Notes: generated by a model from the letters alone, not told the origin. DNA of 64,000 bases from Mycolicibacterium duvalii (GCF_010726645.1 NZ_AP022563.1:2480001-2544000); one strand, 5' to 3'. Positions 29,436-39,751 are shown, counted from the stretch's first letter. Numbers and translations: made by a program.

Positions 29436-31018
29436 GACAGGTCGACCACTTCCAGGGTTGCGGCATGCACGTCGTGGCCGATACCGGCCAGGACGTCGGC
29501 GGGTACGTCGCGGTCGAGGCGCAGCATGATGGTGGCGCCGGCCCCGTCGGCGTCCTGGCTCAGTTGGGCGGCATGGATGTTGACCCCGGCGCCGCCGAGC
29601 AGGGTGCCGATCTTGCCCAGGGCGCCGGGCTGATCGTCGTAGTTGATGATCAGGTTGACGCCTTCGGCGCGCAGGTCGAAGTTGCGGCTGTTGATCTGCA
29701 CGATCTTCTCGACCAGCTGAGGCCCGGAGAGGGTGCCCGAGACGTTGACCGAGCCGCCGTCGGCGCTGACCGCCCGGACGTCGACCACGCTGCGGTGGTT
29801 CGGGCTTTCGGTGACGGCGGTGATCGACGCCTCGACCCCCCGCTCCGCCGCGATGGCGGGCGCGTTGACGAACGTGACCGGGTGCTCGATCACGGCGGAG
29901 AACAAGCCGCGCAGCGCCGAGAGCTTGAGCACCTCGACCTCTTCGGAGGCGAGCTCGCCGCAGACCCGGACCGACAACGAGACCGGAGCCTCACTCGACA
30001 GCACGCCGGCCAGCAGGCCCAGCTTGCGGGCCAGTTCCAGCCACGGCGCGACCTCCTCGCCCACCGCGCCGCCGGCGACGTTGACCGCGTCGGGCACGAA
30101 ATCACCGGCCAGGGCCAGCTTCACGCTGGCCGCGACGTCGGTGCCGGCCCGGTCCTGGGCCTCGGCGGTCGATGCGCCCAGGTGGGGTGTCACGACGACC
30201 TGGGGCAGTTCGAACAGCGGGCTGTCGGTGCACGGCTCGGTGGCGAACACGTCCAGACCCGCGCCGCGGACGTGCCCGTCGGCGATCGCGTCGGCCAGTG
30301 CCTGCTCGTCGATCAGGCCGCCCCGTGCCGCGTTGACGATGATCACGCCGGGTTTGGTCTTGGCCAGCGCATCGCGGTCGATGAGACCGGCGGTCTCCTT
30401 GGTCTTGGGCAGATGCACGGAGATGAAGTCGGCGCGCGAGAGCAGCTCGTCGAGCGAGAGCAACTCGATGCCCAGCTGTCCCGCCCGGGCGTGCGACACG
30501 TAGGGGTCGTAGGCGGTGACGTGGGCGCCGAACCCGGCCAGCCGCTGGGCGACCAGTTGGCCGATGCGGCCCAGCCCCACCACGCCGACGGTCTTGCCGT
30601 AGATCTCGGTCCCCATGAACGACGACCGCTTCCAGGTGTGCTCACGCAGCGTCGCGTCGGCGGCGGGGATCTGGCGGGCGGTGGACAGCAGCAGCGCCAG
30701 CGCATGTTCGGCGGCGCTGTGGATGTTCGACGTCGGCGCGTTGACCACCAGCACACCGCGCGCCGTGGCAGCGTCGACATCGACGTTGTCCAGGCCGACG
30801 CCGGCCCGCGCCACGATCTTCAGCTTGGGCGCCGCGGCCAGTACCTCGGCGTCGACGGTGGTCGCCGAACGCACCAGCAGCGCGTCCGCGTCGGCCACCG
30901 CGGCCAACAGCTTCTCCCGATCAGGGCCGTCGACCCAGCGGACTTCGACCTGGTCCCCCAGGGCTTCCACCGTGGAAGGGGCCAGCTTGTCGGCGATCAA
31001 TACAACAGGCAGACTCAC
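29432..31018 (-). CDS. serA: D-3-phosphoglycerate dehydrogenase
   Basis: A 528-residue type-1 PGDH catalysing the first step of serine synthesis. The N-terminal catalytic half has [18 protein letters not shown] (NAD site), [18 protein letters not shown] and the catalytic His in [10 protein letters not shown]. An intervening allosteric substrate-binding domain and a C-terminal ACT domain ([21 protein letters not shown], near 455-475) follow, as in the serine-inhibited mycobacterial enzyme. It starts on a GTG at 31,018 and is coupled to leuB. It is divergent from the FAD oxidoreductase. Confidence 0.96.
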
Positions 31019-31107
31019 CCGCCCAGCCTAAAGGGCGGTACTTTCGACGGTGAGGGCAGGAGCGGGCGCTGCGACCGACCGACGCGAGGACAGGGGACCG
31101 ACCGGGC

Positions 31108-32544
31108 ATGGATGTCGACGTCACGGTCGTCGGAAGCGGCCCCAACGGGTTGGCAGCTGCGGTGGTCTGCGCACGGGCCGGTCTGGCGGTCCGGGTGATC
31201 GAGGCCCAGCCCACGCTCGGCGGTGGGGCACGCACCCTGCCCGACCCGGAGTTCGGCGGGGTGACCCACGACGTCTGTTCGGCGGTGCACCCGCTGGGGC
31301 TGGCGTCTCCGTTCTTCGCCGAATTCGATCTGCCGGCCCGCGGGGTGACGCTGGCCGCCCCCGAGATCTCCTACGCCAACCCGCTGCCGGGCCGGCCCGC
31401 CGCGATCGCCTACCGCGACCTGGACCGCACCTGCGCCGAGCTCGAGGACGGCGCGTCGTGGCGACGCCTACTCGGCCCGCTGGCCGACGACAGCGACGGC
31501 GTCGTCGGCCTGATCCTCGGGGACAAGCGGTCGATCCCTCCGAGCATCACCGCGGCGCTGCACTTCGCGCCGCGCATTCTGCTCCAGGGCAGCCCGGCCT
31601 GGAACGCCCTGCGCGGTGCAGACGCCCGGGCACTGTTCAGTGGGGTTGCCGCACATGCGATTTCGCAGATGCCGTCGCTGGTGAGCGCCGGCGCCGGACT
31701 GATGCTGGCCTCGCTGGCCCACGCCGCCGGCTGGCCGATCCCCGTCGGCGGCTCGCAGGCCATCCCCGACGCACTGGTCGCCGACCTGCGCCGCCACGGC
31801 GGCGAGCTCGTGGTCGGGGAAGAGGTCACCAGCCCGCCGGAGGGGGTGGTGCTCTACGACACCGCGCCGACCGCGCTGCTGCGCATCTACGGCGATGCCG
31901 TCCCCGCGGGTTACGCGCGGACGCTGCGGCGCTACCGCTACGGCCCCGGCGTCGCGAAGGTCGATTTCGTGCTGTCCGGGGAGATTCCGTGGCGGGACAG
32001 CCGCCTGGCGCAGGTGCCGACGCTGCACCTCGGCGGGGACAGGGCCACCATGGCGTGCGCCGAACGCGAGGTCGCCGCGGGGCGCCATGCCGACTGGCCG
32101 ATGATTCTGGCCGCGCTGCCGCATCTGAGCGATCCCGGCCGCATCGATGCGCAGGGCCGACGGCCGCTGTGGACCTACGCGCATGTGCCGTCGGGGTCGA
32201 CCGTCGACATCGCAGACACCGTCATCGGCGTGTTCGAGCGTTTCGCGCCGGGCTTCCGCGACCTGGTGGTGGGTGTGCGCAGTGTGCCCGCGGCCCACAT
32301 GTCCGATCACAACGCCAATCTGGTCGGCGGCGACATCGGGGTGGGCGGGGCGAACATGTTCAGCGCGGTCACCGGCCCGGCGCTGCGGTGGAACCCATGG
32401 TCGACCCCGATCGACAAGGCCTACCTGTGCTCGTCGGCCGTGCCGCCCGGCAGCGGGGTGCACGGCATGGCGGGCTATTTCGCGGCGCGCTCGGCGCTGC
32501 GCCGGGAGTTCGGCATCAAGCAGATGCCCGGCCTCGCCCCCTGA
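31108..32544 (+). CDS. FAD-dependent phytoene-desaturase-like oxidoreductase
   Basis: A 478-residue flavoprotein of the amine-oxidase/phytoene-dehydrogenase superfamily. The dinucleotide-binding motif VTVVGSGPNGLAAAVVCARAG is at residues 5-25, followed by EAQPTLGGGARTL. The C-terminal FAD-contacting segment SDHNANLVGGDIGVGGANM and GVHGMAGYFAAR are present. The orthologue in M. tuberculosis is Rv2997, of unknown substrate. The ATG at 31,108 follows a GGGACCGACCGGGC leader with only a weak ribosome binding site. It is convergent with ilvC. Confidence 0.88.
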   Translation: MDVDVTVVGSGPNGLAAAVVCARAGLAVRVIEAQPTLGGGARTLPDPEFGGVTHDVCSAVHPLGLASPFFAEFDLPARGVTLAAPEISYANPLPGRPAAIAYRDLDRTCAELEDGASWRRLLGPLADDSDGVVGLILGDKRSIPPSITAALHFAPRILLQGSPAWNALRGADARALFSGVAAHAISQMPSLVSAGAGLMLASLAHAAGWPIPVGGSQAIPDALVADLRRHGGELVVGEEVTSPPEGVVLYDTAPTALLRIYGDAVPAGYARTLRRYRYGPGVAKVDFVLSGEIPWRDSRLAQVPTLHLGGDRATMACAEREVAAGRHADWPMILAALPHLSDPGRIDAQGRRPLWTYAHVPSGSTVDIADTVIGVFERFAPGFRDLVVGVRSVPAAHMSDHNANLVGGDIGVGGANMFSAVTGPALRWNPWSTPIDKAYLCSSAVPPGSGVHGMAGYFAARSALRREFGIKQMPGLAP

Positions 32545-32595
32545 GATCCCCTGCCGGCCCCCGCGGTATTGGGGGTACTGCCCGCTCGCGGAATA

Positions 32596-32649
32596 GCATT
32601 CCCGGTCGCGATCAGCGGGGCGATCACGACCGGGAATGCGCTTCCGCGG
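32596..32649. terminator. Hairpin between the convergent oxidoreductase gene and ilvC
   Basis: GCATTCCCGGTCG (32,596-32,608) and CGACCGGGAATGC (32,637-32,649) are perfect 13-bp arms around a 28-nt loop, ending 8 bp from the ilvC stop codon. It may serve both transcripts. No U-tract is present. Confidence 0.65.
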
Positions 32650-32656
32650 CAGCGGG

Positions 32657-33700
<1,044 letters not shown>

Positions 33701-33710
33701 TCACAGCTGT

Positions 33711-33728
33711 CGGGAGCGCCCGCTCCCG
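33711..33728. other. Intercistronic hairpin between ilvN and ilvC
   Basis: CGGGAGC and GCTCCCG (33,711-33,717 and 33,722-33,728) pair around GCCC directly after the ilvN stop. No U-tract follows on the - strand, so full termination is unlikely. An RNA-processing or partial-attenuation role that sets ilvC level relative to ilvBN is possible. Confidence 0.5.
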
Positions 33729-33731
33729 GCG

Positions 33732-34250
33732 TTACTTGGTGGTGATTCCGCGCGGGCCGCGCGAGAGGGACACCACACCGGACTGCACGATCTCACGGAT
33801 ACCGTACGGCTCGAGCACCCGGAGCAAAGCTTCGAGCTTGCCGGGTGTGCCGGTGGCTTCGATGGTCAGCGACTCGTTGGACACGTCGACGACCTTGGCC
33901 CGGAACAGGTTCACCGCTTCGATGACCTGTCCGCGGGTCACCGCGTCGGTGCGGACCTTGATCAGCGCGAGTTCGCGGGAGACGGAGTTGTCGTCCTCCT
34001 GCTCGACGATCTTGATCACGTTGATGAGCTTATTGAGCTGCTTGGTGATCTGCTCGAGCGGTGACTCCTCGACATCGACGACGATCGTCATCCGGGACAG
34101 GTCCTTCTGCTCGGTGGCCCCGACGGCCAGCGAGGTGATGTTGTAGCCGCGTCGGGAGAACAGCGAAGCCACCCGGGCGAGCACGCCGGGTTTGTCCTCG
34201 ACGAGCACCGACAGCGTGTGTGTGCGCCGCGGGGCGGAGGTGGTGCTCAT
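33732..34250 (-). CDS. ilvN: Acetolactate synthase, small (regulatory) subunit
   Basis: A 172-residue IlvN with the N-terminal ACT domain [28 protein letters not shown], which binds valine for feedback inhibition, and a C-terminal ACT-like half ending [21 protein letters not shown]. The ATG at 34,250 overlaps the ilvB stop, coupling the two subunits. Length and motifs are standard. Confidence 0.96.
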   Translation of the reverse strand: MSTTSAPRRTHTLSVLVEDKPGVLARVASLFSRRGYNITSLAVGATEQKDLSRMTIVVDVEESPLEQITKQLNKLINVIKIVEQEDDNSVSRELALIKVRTDAVTRGQVIEAVNLFRAKVVDVSNESLTIEATGTPGKLEALLRVLEPYGIREIVQSGVVSLSRGPRGITTK

Positions 34251-36130
34251 GCGTGGCCCTCTTCCGGGTCGTCGAACAGCGGCCTGATCCCTCGTGCCGC
34301 TTGAATCTCGTCGTTGCTGGTGCCGGCGGCCACCATGGGCCAGACCTGCGCGTCGGCGCCAACGATGAACTCCACCACCACCGGCCGGTCATTGATCGCG
34401 CGGGCCTGGCTGATGACGTCGGCGACGTCTTCGGCACGCTCGCACCGCAACCCGACACAACCGAGTGCCTCCGCGAGTTTGACGAAGTCCGGGATACGGC
34501 GGCTGTGGGTGGAAAGGTCGGTCTGGCTGTAGCGCTGTTCGTAGAACAGCGTCTGCCACTGGCGCACCATGCCCAGGTTGCCGTTGTTGATCAGCGCCAC
34601 CTTGATCGGCACGCCCTCGATGGCGCACGTGGCCAGCTCCTGATTGGTCATCTGGAAGCAGCCGTCGCCGTCGATGGCCCACACCTCGGTGTCCGGGCAG
34701 CCCATCTTCGCGCCCATGGCCGCGGGCACGGCGAAGCCCATGGTGCCCAATCCGCCCGAGTTCAGCCAGGTCTTGGGCTTCTCGTAGGAGATGAACTGGG
34801 CCGCCCACATCTGATGCTGTCCGACGCCGGCGACGTAGATCGCATCGGACCCGGCCATCTTGCCCAGCGTCTCGATGACGTACTCCGGGCTCAGGCTGCC
34901 GTCACTCTGCGGACCGTAGCTCAGCGGGTAGGTCTCCTGCAGGCCGCGCAGGTACTCCCACCAGGTGTCGATCTGCATCGACCCGATCGCGCCGTCCCGG
35001 CGCAGGGCCTCGATCAGGTCCGTGATCACGGCCTTCACATCGCCCACGATCGGGACGTCGGCATGCCGGTTCTTGCCGATCTCGGCCGGGTCGATGTCGG
35101 CGTGGATGACCTTGGCCTCGGGTGCGAACGAATCGAGCTTGCCGGTCACCCGGTCGTCGAAGCGGGTGCCCAGCGCGATCAGCAGGTCGCTGCGCTGCAG
35201 TGCGGCCACCGCCGAGACCGTGCCGTGCATGCCGGGCATCCCCAGGTTCTGCGGATGGCTGTCCGGGAACGCGCCGCGCGCCATCAGCGTGGTGACCACC
35301 GGGATCCCGGTCAGTTCGGCCAGGTCGAGCAGTTGCTCGGAGGCTTCCCCGCGGATCACACCGCCGCCGACATAGAGCACCGGCTTGCGGGCGGCGGCGA
35401 TGAGCTTCGCGGCCTCGCGGATCTGCCGGTTGTGCGGCTTGGTGTTGGGCTTGTAGCCGGGCAGCTCGAACTGCGGCGGCCAGCTGAAGGTGCACTCCCC
35501 CTGCAGCACGTCCTTGGGAATGTCGACCAGCACCGGCCCGGGCCGGCCGCTGGCGGCGATGTGGAACGCCTCGGCGATCACCCGCGCGATGTCGTCGCCG
35601 TCGCGGACCAGGAAGTTGTGTTTGGTGATCGGCATCGTGATGCCGGAGATGTCGGCTTCCTGGAAGGCGTCGGTGCCGATCAGCCCGCGACCGACCTGAC
35701 CGGTGATCGCGACCACCGGGATCGAGTCCATGTAGGCATCGGCGAGCGGTGTCACCAGGTTCGTCGCGCCCGGACCCGAGGTGGCCATGCACACCCCGAC
35801 CCGGCCCGTGGCATGGGCGTAGCCGCTGGCGGCGTGGCCGCCACCCTGTTCGTGGCGGACCAGCACGTGCCGCAGCCGTTGCGAGTCGAACAGCGGGTCA
35901 TAGACCGGCAGCACCGCCCCGCCGGGGATGCCGAAGATCACGTCGACGCCGAGTTCTTCCAGCGATCGGACCACCGCCTGTGCGCCGGTGAGTTGTTGCG
36001 GAGCAACCTTTCTGGGCTGCCCTGCGGAACCGGAGCCGCTCTCGGCATTCACCTTGTGGGTGCCCGGTGTGTGAGTCCCGTTGGCCGGGGTCGCCGACTG
36101 TTCGGGGGGTCGTGTCGTGGGTGCGCTCAC
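34247..36130 (-). CDS. ilvB: Acetolactate synthase, large (catalytic) subunit
   Basis: A 627-residue thiamine-diphosphate enzyme that makes acetolactate or acetohydroxybutyrate, the entry to branched-chain amino acids and a herbicide target. The N-terminal TPP half has [18 protein letters not shown] with the catalytic Glu in [15 protein letters not shown]. The C-terminal TPP/Mg site is [19 protein letters not shown] followed by [13 protein letters not shown]. An N-terminal extension of about 50 residues rich in Pro, Thr and Ala precedes the family domain. The start is a GTG at 36,130. It is the first structural gene of ilvBNC and lies downstream of an attenuator. Confidence 0.96.
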   Translation of the reverse strand: MSAPTTRPPEQSATPANGTHTPGTHKVNAESGSGSAGQPRKVAPQQLTGAQAVVRSLEELGVDVIFGIPGGAVLPVYDPLFDSQRLRHVLVRHEQGGGHAASGYAHATGRVGVCMATSGPGATNLVTPLADAYMDSIPVVAITGQVGRGLIGTDAFQEADISGITMPITKHNFLVRDGDDIARVIAEAFHIAASGRPGPVLVDIPKDVLQGECTFSWPPQFELPGYKPNTKPHNRQIREAAKLIAAARKPVLYVGGGVIRGEASEQLLDLAELTGIPVVTTLMARGAFPDSHPQNLGMPGMHGTVSAVAALQRSDLLIALGTRFDDRVTGKLDSFAPEAKVIHADIDPAEIGKNRHADVPIVGDVKAVITDLIEALRRDGAIGSMQIDTWWEYLRGLQETYPLSYGPQSDGSLSPEYVIETLGKMAGSDAIYVAGVGQHQMWAAQFISYEKPKTWLNSGGLGTMGFAVPAAMGAKMGCPDTEVWAIDGDGCFQMTNQELATCAIEGVPIKVALINNGNLGMVRQWQTLFYEQRYSQTDLSTHSRRIPDFVKLAEALGCVGLRCERAEDVADVISQARAINDRPVVVEFIVGADAQVWPMVAAGTSNDEIQAARGIRPLFDDPEEGHA

Positions 36131-36197
36131 GATGTCCTCTTGATCCTTCTGGCCGGAGATGGCCTGCTCGTGCGAATCCTGACGGTGCTGGGCAACG

Positions 36198-36232
36198 AAA
36201 AAACCCCCGTCAGCCCAGCGGCTGTACGAGGG
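36198..36232 (-). terminator. Attenuator terminator of ilvBNC
   Basis: On the - strand CCCTCGT and CAGCC pair with GGCTG and ACGGGGG (one bulged A, loop GCTG), followed by six T residues at 36,203-36,198. It lies between the leader peptide and ilvB. Its 5' arm starts with the CCC that also ends an alternative 11-bp pairing (36,230-36,240 with 36,285-36,295) reaching into the leader peptide codons, so the two structures exclude each other. Confidence 0.85.
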
Positions 36233-36253
36233 TTGCGCGTCGATCCGGTTGTG

Positions 36254-36310
36254 CTATGCCCGACTTGGGGCTAGCGCGGAATCAACGCGCAACCCAATTA
36301 CTACGAGCAT
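36254..36310 (-). CDS. ilvB leader peptide (18 residues, rich in Leu/Val/Ile)
   Basis: MLVVIGLRVDSALAPSRA, read from ATG 36,310 to TAG 36,254. Seven of 18 codons are for branched-chain amino acids, with four in a row at codons 2-5. It precedes mutually exclusive RNA stems and an intrinsic terminator, which is the classical arrangement for ribosome-mediated attenuation of ilvB in actinobacteria. No good ribosome binding site is seen; a TATGCA -10 box at 36,326-36,321 would start transcription within a few bases of the ATG, so the leader may be nearly leaderless. Confidence 0.82.
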   Translation of the reverse strand: MLVVIGLRVDSALAPSRA

Positions 36311-36320
36311 GCCCGGGGTC

Positions 36321-36326
36321 TGCATA
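36321..36326 (-). promoter_or_regulatory. Putative -10 box of the ilvB leader promoter
   Basis: TATGCA on the - strand, ten bases before the leader peptide ATG. The expected start site is 3-4 nt upstream of the ATG. The -35 region (GGTCGG at about 17 bp) is weak. Confidence 0.35.
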
Positions 36327-36426
36327 GCAGACGACGGTAGCCCCCGACCAGGCCTGCGGTCAAATCTGGCTCTCCGGCCGGCCGCACCGCGGCGGGCACC
36401 GATCCGTCCGGTGCGATGATGGCCTC

Positions 36427-36816
36427 ATGGCTGAACCGTCGGTGGATGCCCCGATCGTCATCAAAATCTCCCAGATGGCCCATGTGGCGGTGCTGCTGCT
36501 GGCGTTCGCCCTGTTGTCGGTGGTGCTGGCCACGCCGTCGTGGGGGGTGCTGCTGCTGGTGATCCCGGTCCTGCTGTCAGTGGCGATCGTGCGGTACCGG
36601 ACCGTCGCCGACCGCGAGGGCGTCACCGCACGCGGCCTGTGGAGCAGTCGGCGGATTCGGTGGGACGACATCGACGGGTTGCGCTTCGGCAAGAAGGTGT
36701 GGGCGATGGCCCGGCTGCGCGACGGCACGGAAGTCATGCTGCCGGCGGTGACGTTCAACACGCTGCCGTCACTGACCCTGGCCTCCGGCGGGCGGGTGCC
36801 CAACCCCTACGAGTGA
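36427..36816 (+). CDS. PH-domain membrane protein (Cfp6-like)
   Basis: A 129-residue protein with two adjacent transmembrane helices (MAHVAVLLLAFALLSVVLA and GVLLLVIPVLLSVAIV, residues about 18-55). A bacterial PH-like domain (PF10756 type) follows: ADREGVTARGLWSSRRIRWDDIDGLRF...LRDGTEVMLPAV. The M. tuberculosis counterpart at this place is Rv3004 (low-molecular-weight antigen Cfp6). Function is unknown. It is divergent from the ilvB leader and ends 14 bp from the convergent DoxX gene. Confidence 0.82.
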   Translation: MAEPSVDAPIVIKISQMAHVAVLLLAFALLSVVLATPSWGVLLLVIPVLLSVAIVRYRTVADREGVTARGLWSSRRIRWDDIDGLRFGKKVWAMARLRDGTEVMLPAVTFNTLPSLTLASGGRVPNPYE

Positions 36817-36830
36817 CCGTCCGGTGACGA

Positions 36831-37658
36831 TCAGCCCAGCGGGTTGGCGCCGTTGAGCAGCACCCAGATCCCGATGCCCGCCCCGATCCCGAGCACCAGG
36901 GCGGCGAAGGAGCCGATGAAGGGGCGCCGCGCCCATCCGCGGCCCCGGTCCATGCTGTAGCGGCCCGGTCCCAGCAGCACCATCGCTGCGACCACGAGCA
37001 GCAACAGCACCTCGTACTCGTGGCCGTCGGTCAAGAACGACGACAAGCGGGCCTCGTTGTGTGCGTCCATCGCCTCGGCGAGAATCGCGGTCACCAGGTA
37101 GGCCAGCGCGCCGGCGGCCGCCACCGGGGTGAACAGGCCGACGATCAGCAGGACACCGGCGAGTATCTGACCGCCGGCAGCGACGTAGCTGAGGATGTCG
37201 GCGTGGCGGAATCCGACGTCGGTCAGATACTCGCGAAAACCGCTGAGGCCTTCACCGCCCCACCACCCGAACATCTTCTGCAGGCCGTGGCCGACCAGCA
37301 GCACGCCGACCGCGACGCGCAGCAGCAGCAGGCCCAGGTTCTGCGTGCCCCGACGATCGCCGTCGTGGCGGGACTCGTCGACGGCCACTTCGGTCGGCGT
37401 CGCCGGGGTGCCGTAGGCACCGGCCCCCAGGCCGGCCCCCGGCTGCACGTAGGGCAGCGGATCCGGGTCGCCGGTCAGGCTGAACGGCTGGGCGTCGGCC
37501 GGCTTGGCCACGTCGTAGCGCGGGATGGCGGTGGTCTCGAAGTCGCCGCCATAGTGCGACGACAGATCGTCTTCAGGGTCGACCAGGCGGGCCGACGCGG
37601 GACGGCCGCCGGCGTCGTCGGGCCGCTGCCAGAGTCCGGAATCGTGAGGACTGGTCAC
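36831..37658 (-). CDS. DoxX-family membrane protein (Rv3005c-like)
   Basis: A 275-residue protein. The first ~130 residues are polar and disordered (Asp/Pro/Gly-rich, TPTEVAVDESRHDGDRRG). A DoxX domain with four helices follows: LGLLLLRVAVGVLLVGHGLQKMFGWWGG, GGQILAGVLLIVGLFTPVAA, VLLLLVVAAMVLLGPG and FAALVLGIGAGIGIWVLL. In M. tuberculosis the orthologue is part of the membrane-associated oxidoreductase complex with SodA and SseA. The GTG at 37,658 is preferred because it begins the family N-terminus (VTSPHDSGLWQRPDD); an ORF start 150 bp further up is less likely. Confidence 0.82.
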   Translation of the reverse strand: MTSPHDSGLWQRPDDAGGRPASARLVDPEDDLSSHYGGDFETTAIPRYDVAKPADAQPFSLTGDPDPLPYVQPGAGLGAGAYGTPATPTEVAVDESRHDGDRRGTQNLGLLLLRVAVGVLLVGHGLQKMFGWWGGEGLSGFREYLTDVGFRHADILSYVAAGGQILAGVLLIVGLFTPVAAAGALAYLVTAILAEAMDAHNEARLSSFLTDGHEYEVLLLLVVAAMVLLGPGRYSMDRGRGWARRPFIGSFAALVLGIGAGIGIWVLLNGANPLG

Positions 37659-37806
37659 GACTGCCAGGGTAAGGGCAGTTCGACGCGGGGCCGGGAAATC
37701 GCCCGGCGCGTTGAGCACGTGTTTTCCGGCCGCCCCGCAGGTCGCGAGGCCGTTCCCGGTGGGCGCGCGTGGCGGGCCGTGCTCAGCGATCCGTAATCTG
37801 GCTGCC

Positions 37807-38928
37807 ATGAGTCAGCGCCGGCCGTTGCGGGCATTCGCCGTCCTGTTGTGCGCCGCCGTGCTTGCCGGCGCCGGGTGCGCACGCTTTGATTCCGCGCAGT
37901 CGCAGCCCTTCACCACCGAACCCGAGTTGGCGCCCGGACCGACGTCGTCGCCTCCCCCGCCCCCGCCGCTGCCGGCCGTCCCGTTCCCCAAGGAATGCCC
38001 GGCCCCGGGCGTGATGCAGGGCTGCCTGGAGAGCACCAGCGGGCTGATCATGCTGCCGGACAGCCAGTCGGCGCTGGTCGCCGAACGCACCACCGGGGCG
38101 GTGAAGGAGATCTCGGTTCGCGCCGAACCGAAAGTCAAGACCGTCCTCCCGGTCGACGGCAGCGGTGACGGCGGGCTGTGGGACATCGTGCTGTCGCCGA
38201 CCTACGCCCAGGACCGGCTGATGTACGCCTACGTCAGCACCCCGACCGACAACCGGGTGATCCGCATCGCCGACGGCGACGTGCCCAAGCCGATTCTGAC
38301 GGGCATCCCGAAGGGGCCGACCGGTAACGCCGGTTCGCTGATCTTCACCAGCCCGACCACGCTGCTGGTGCAGACCGGCGACGCCGGCGACCCCGGGCAG
38401 GCCGCGGATCCGGGGTCGACGGCGGGCAAACTACTGCGTATCGAGCAGCCGACGACGGTGAACCAGGCGCCGCTCACCACGGCGTTGTCGGGCCTCGGCG
38501 CGGCCGGCGGCCTGTGCAAGGACCCCTCCGACGAGTCGCTCTACGTCACCGACCGCACGCCGACGGCTGATCGCCTGCAGCGCATCACCAAGGATTCGAA
38601 GGTGTCGACGGTGTGGACGTGGCCGGACCGGCCCGGGGTCGCGGGGTGCGCCGCCTCGGACGGCACCGTGTTGGTGAACCTGGTCAACAGCCAGCAGACC
38701 GTCGCGGTGCGGTTGTCGCCGGACACCGGCGCGGTGACGGGCGAACCAGAAGTGGTGCGCCAGGACCAGCGCGGCCACGCGTGGGCGCTGGAGGTCTCAC
38801 CGGACGGCAATGTGTGGGGCGCGACCATCAACAAGACCGCCGGGGATGCGCAACCTCTCGACGACGTGGTTTTCCCCCTGTTCCCGCAGGGCGGCGGGTT
38901 CCCGCGGACCAACGAGGAGAAGACCTAG
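37807..38928 (+). CDS. lppZ: Lipoprotein LppZ (glucose/sorbosone-dehydrogenase-like beta-propeller)
   Basis: A 373-residue exported lipoprotein. A signal peptide (MSQRRPLRAFAVLLCAAVLAGAGC) with an atypical lipobox places the lipidated Cys at residue 24. A proline-rich linker (PPPPPPLPAVPFP) follows, then a beta-propeller of the NHL/glucose-sorbosone dehydrogenase type with blades such as GLWDIVLSPTYAQDRLMYAYVS and GNAGSLIFTSPTTLLVQTGDAGD. Enzymatic activity has not been shown for this family in mycobacteria as far as I know. The ATG at 37,807 gives the proper signal peptide. Its TAG stop shares a CTAG palindrome with the convergent gene. Confidence 0.88.
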   Translation: MSQRRPLRAFAVLLCAAVLAGAGCARFDSAQSQPFTTEPELAPGPTSSPPPPPPLPAVPFPKECPAPGVMQGCLESTSGLIMLPDSQSALVAERTTGAVKEISVRAEPKVKTVLPVDGSGDGGLWDIVLSPTYAQDRLMYAYVSTPTDNRVIRIADGDVPKPILTGIPKGPTGNAGSLIFTSPTTLLVQTGDAGDPGQAADPGSTAGKLLRIEQPTTVNQAPLTTALSGLGAAGGLCKDPSDESLYVTDRTPTADRLQRITKDSKVSTVWTWPDRPGVAGCAASDGTVLVNLVNSQQTVAVRLSPDTGAVTGEPEVVRQDQRGHAWALEVSPDGNVWGATINKTAGDAQPLDDVVFPLFPQGGGFPRTNEEKT

Positions 38929-39509
38929 GCGGGGCCGGGCTCGGCGGCCGGTCGGGCCTGGTGGGCGTCTTCGCGCCACTGCGCGCTCTCCGGCTGCACC
39001 CCGAAGCTGTTGAGGCCCATGGCCAGGGCGAGGTAGCCGCCGACGGTGAACACCAGGTCCATCAGCGCCCGACGCTCGAGGAACCCGGTCAGCGCCTGCC
39101 ACGTCTGCTCGGAGATCGTTGTGCGATCGAACAATTGGTCCACAGCGGCGATGATCAGGCGATGCAGGTCAGTGGCGGCGTCGGCGCCGCGCGCGGCGTC
39201 GATGTCGGCGTCGGTGAGTCCGACCGCTCGGCCCATCGGCACATGGTGGGTCCACTCGTAGGCGCAGTCGGCGCGGTGCGCCAGCCGCAGGATCGCCAAC
39301 TCGCGCAACGCCGGGGGCAGCGTCGACTCGGTCAGCAGATAAGCCGAGAACGGCAGATAGGCGCCCGCCAGGTCGGGATGCTGGACCAGGGTGGCGATCG
39401 CGTTGCCGGACTCGCCCGGCTCGCGCCGGTCGGGTGCACAGGCCGTGCGGATGACGGCTTGGACTTTCTCATCGTCCCACTGGTCGGCTGGCAGCGGCGG
39501 CACGCGCAT
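38925..39509 (-). CDS. Carboxymuconolactone decarboxylase/AhpD-like protein
   Basis: A 194-residue protein with one CMD domain in its centre: LPPALRELAILRLAHRADCAYEWTHHVPMGRAVGLTDADIDAAR, followed by helices to LMDLVFTVGGYLALAMGLNSFGV. A lone Cys (DCAYEW) replaces the AhpD CxxC, so peroxidase activity is doubtful. The ATG at 39,509 has GGAGG upstream. It is monocistronic and preceded by two palindromic operator-like sites. The function is unknown; related proteins occur in catabolic clusters. Confidence 0.82.
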   Translation of the reverse strand: MRVPPLPADQWDDEKVQAVIRTACAPDRREPGESGNAIATLVQHPDLAGAYLPFSAYLLTESTLPPALRELAILRLAHRADCAYEWTHHVPMGRAVGLTDADIDAARGADAATDLHRLIIAAVDQLFDRTTISEQTWQALTGFLERRALMDLVFTVGGYLALAMGLNSFGVQPESAQWREDAHQARPAAEPGPA

Positions 39510-39546
39510 CGTGGAGGTCCTCCCTGGCTGACGAGTCACGGCCACC

Positions 39547-39586
39547 CTAGCCGATCGGCAAGGCGCTCAGCTAGCCGATCGGCTAG
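39547..39586. promoter_or_regulatory. Two tandem palindromic operators upstream of the CMD-family gene
   Basis: CTAGCCGATCGGCTAG at 39,571-39,586 is a perfect 16-bp palindrome. CTAGCCGATCGGCAAG at 39,547-39,562 repeats it with two changes. Centres are 24 bp apart. They lie 38-77 bp before the ATG at 39,509, in promoter position for that - strand gene. The form is typical of TetR-type operators. No regulator gene lies beside them; the other neighbour is the 3' end of gatB. Confidence 0.65.
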
Positions 39587-39751
39587 GGCAAGGATGCACC
39601 CCGGTCGGTGACGCCCGCGGTTCACGTGGGCGGCACATAGTCGAAATGCGTTGGCGATGAACCGCATTCGGGGCGCGGCGGGGATGCGGCGTCGGGACGA
39701 CGGGCCTCGCGCGGTACGACCGACATCACACTGGTGTGCCGGCGGAGCGGG

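Noticed and set aside
34220..36274. 684-codon open frame opposite ilvB
   Set aside because: Antisense to ilvB and its leader region; no recognisable protein features.
36198..36310. T-box riboswitch before ilvB
   Set aside because: No T-box specifier loop or UGGN motif; the peptide with branched-chain codons and the alternative stems explain the region.
39587..39751. Small + strand ORF at about 39,651
   Set aside because: Runs antisense into gatB with no ribosome binding site and a composition like other shadow frames; the 165 bp otherwise show nothing recognisable.
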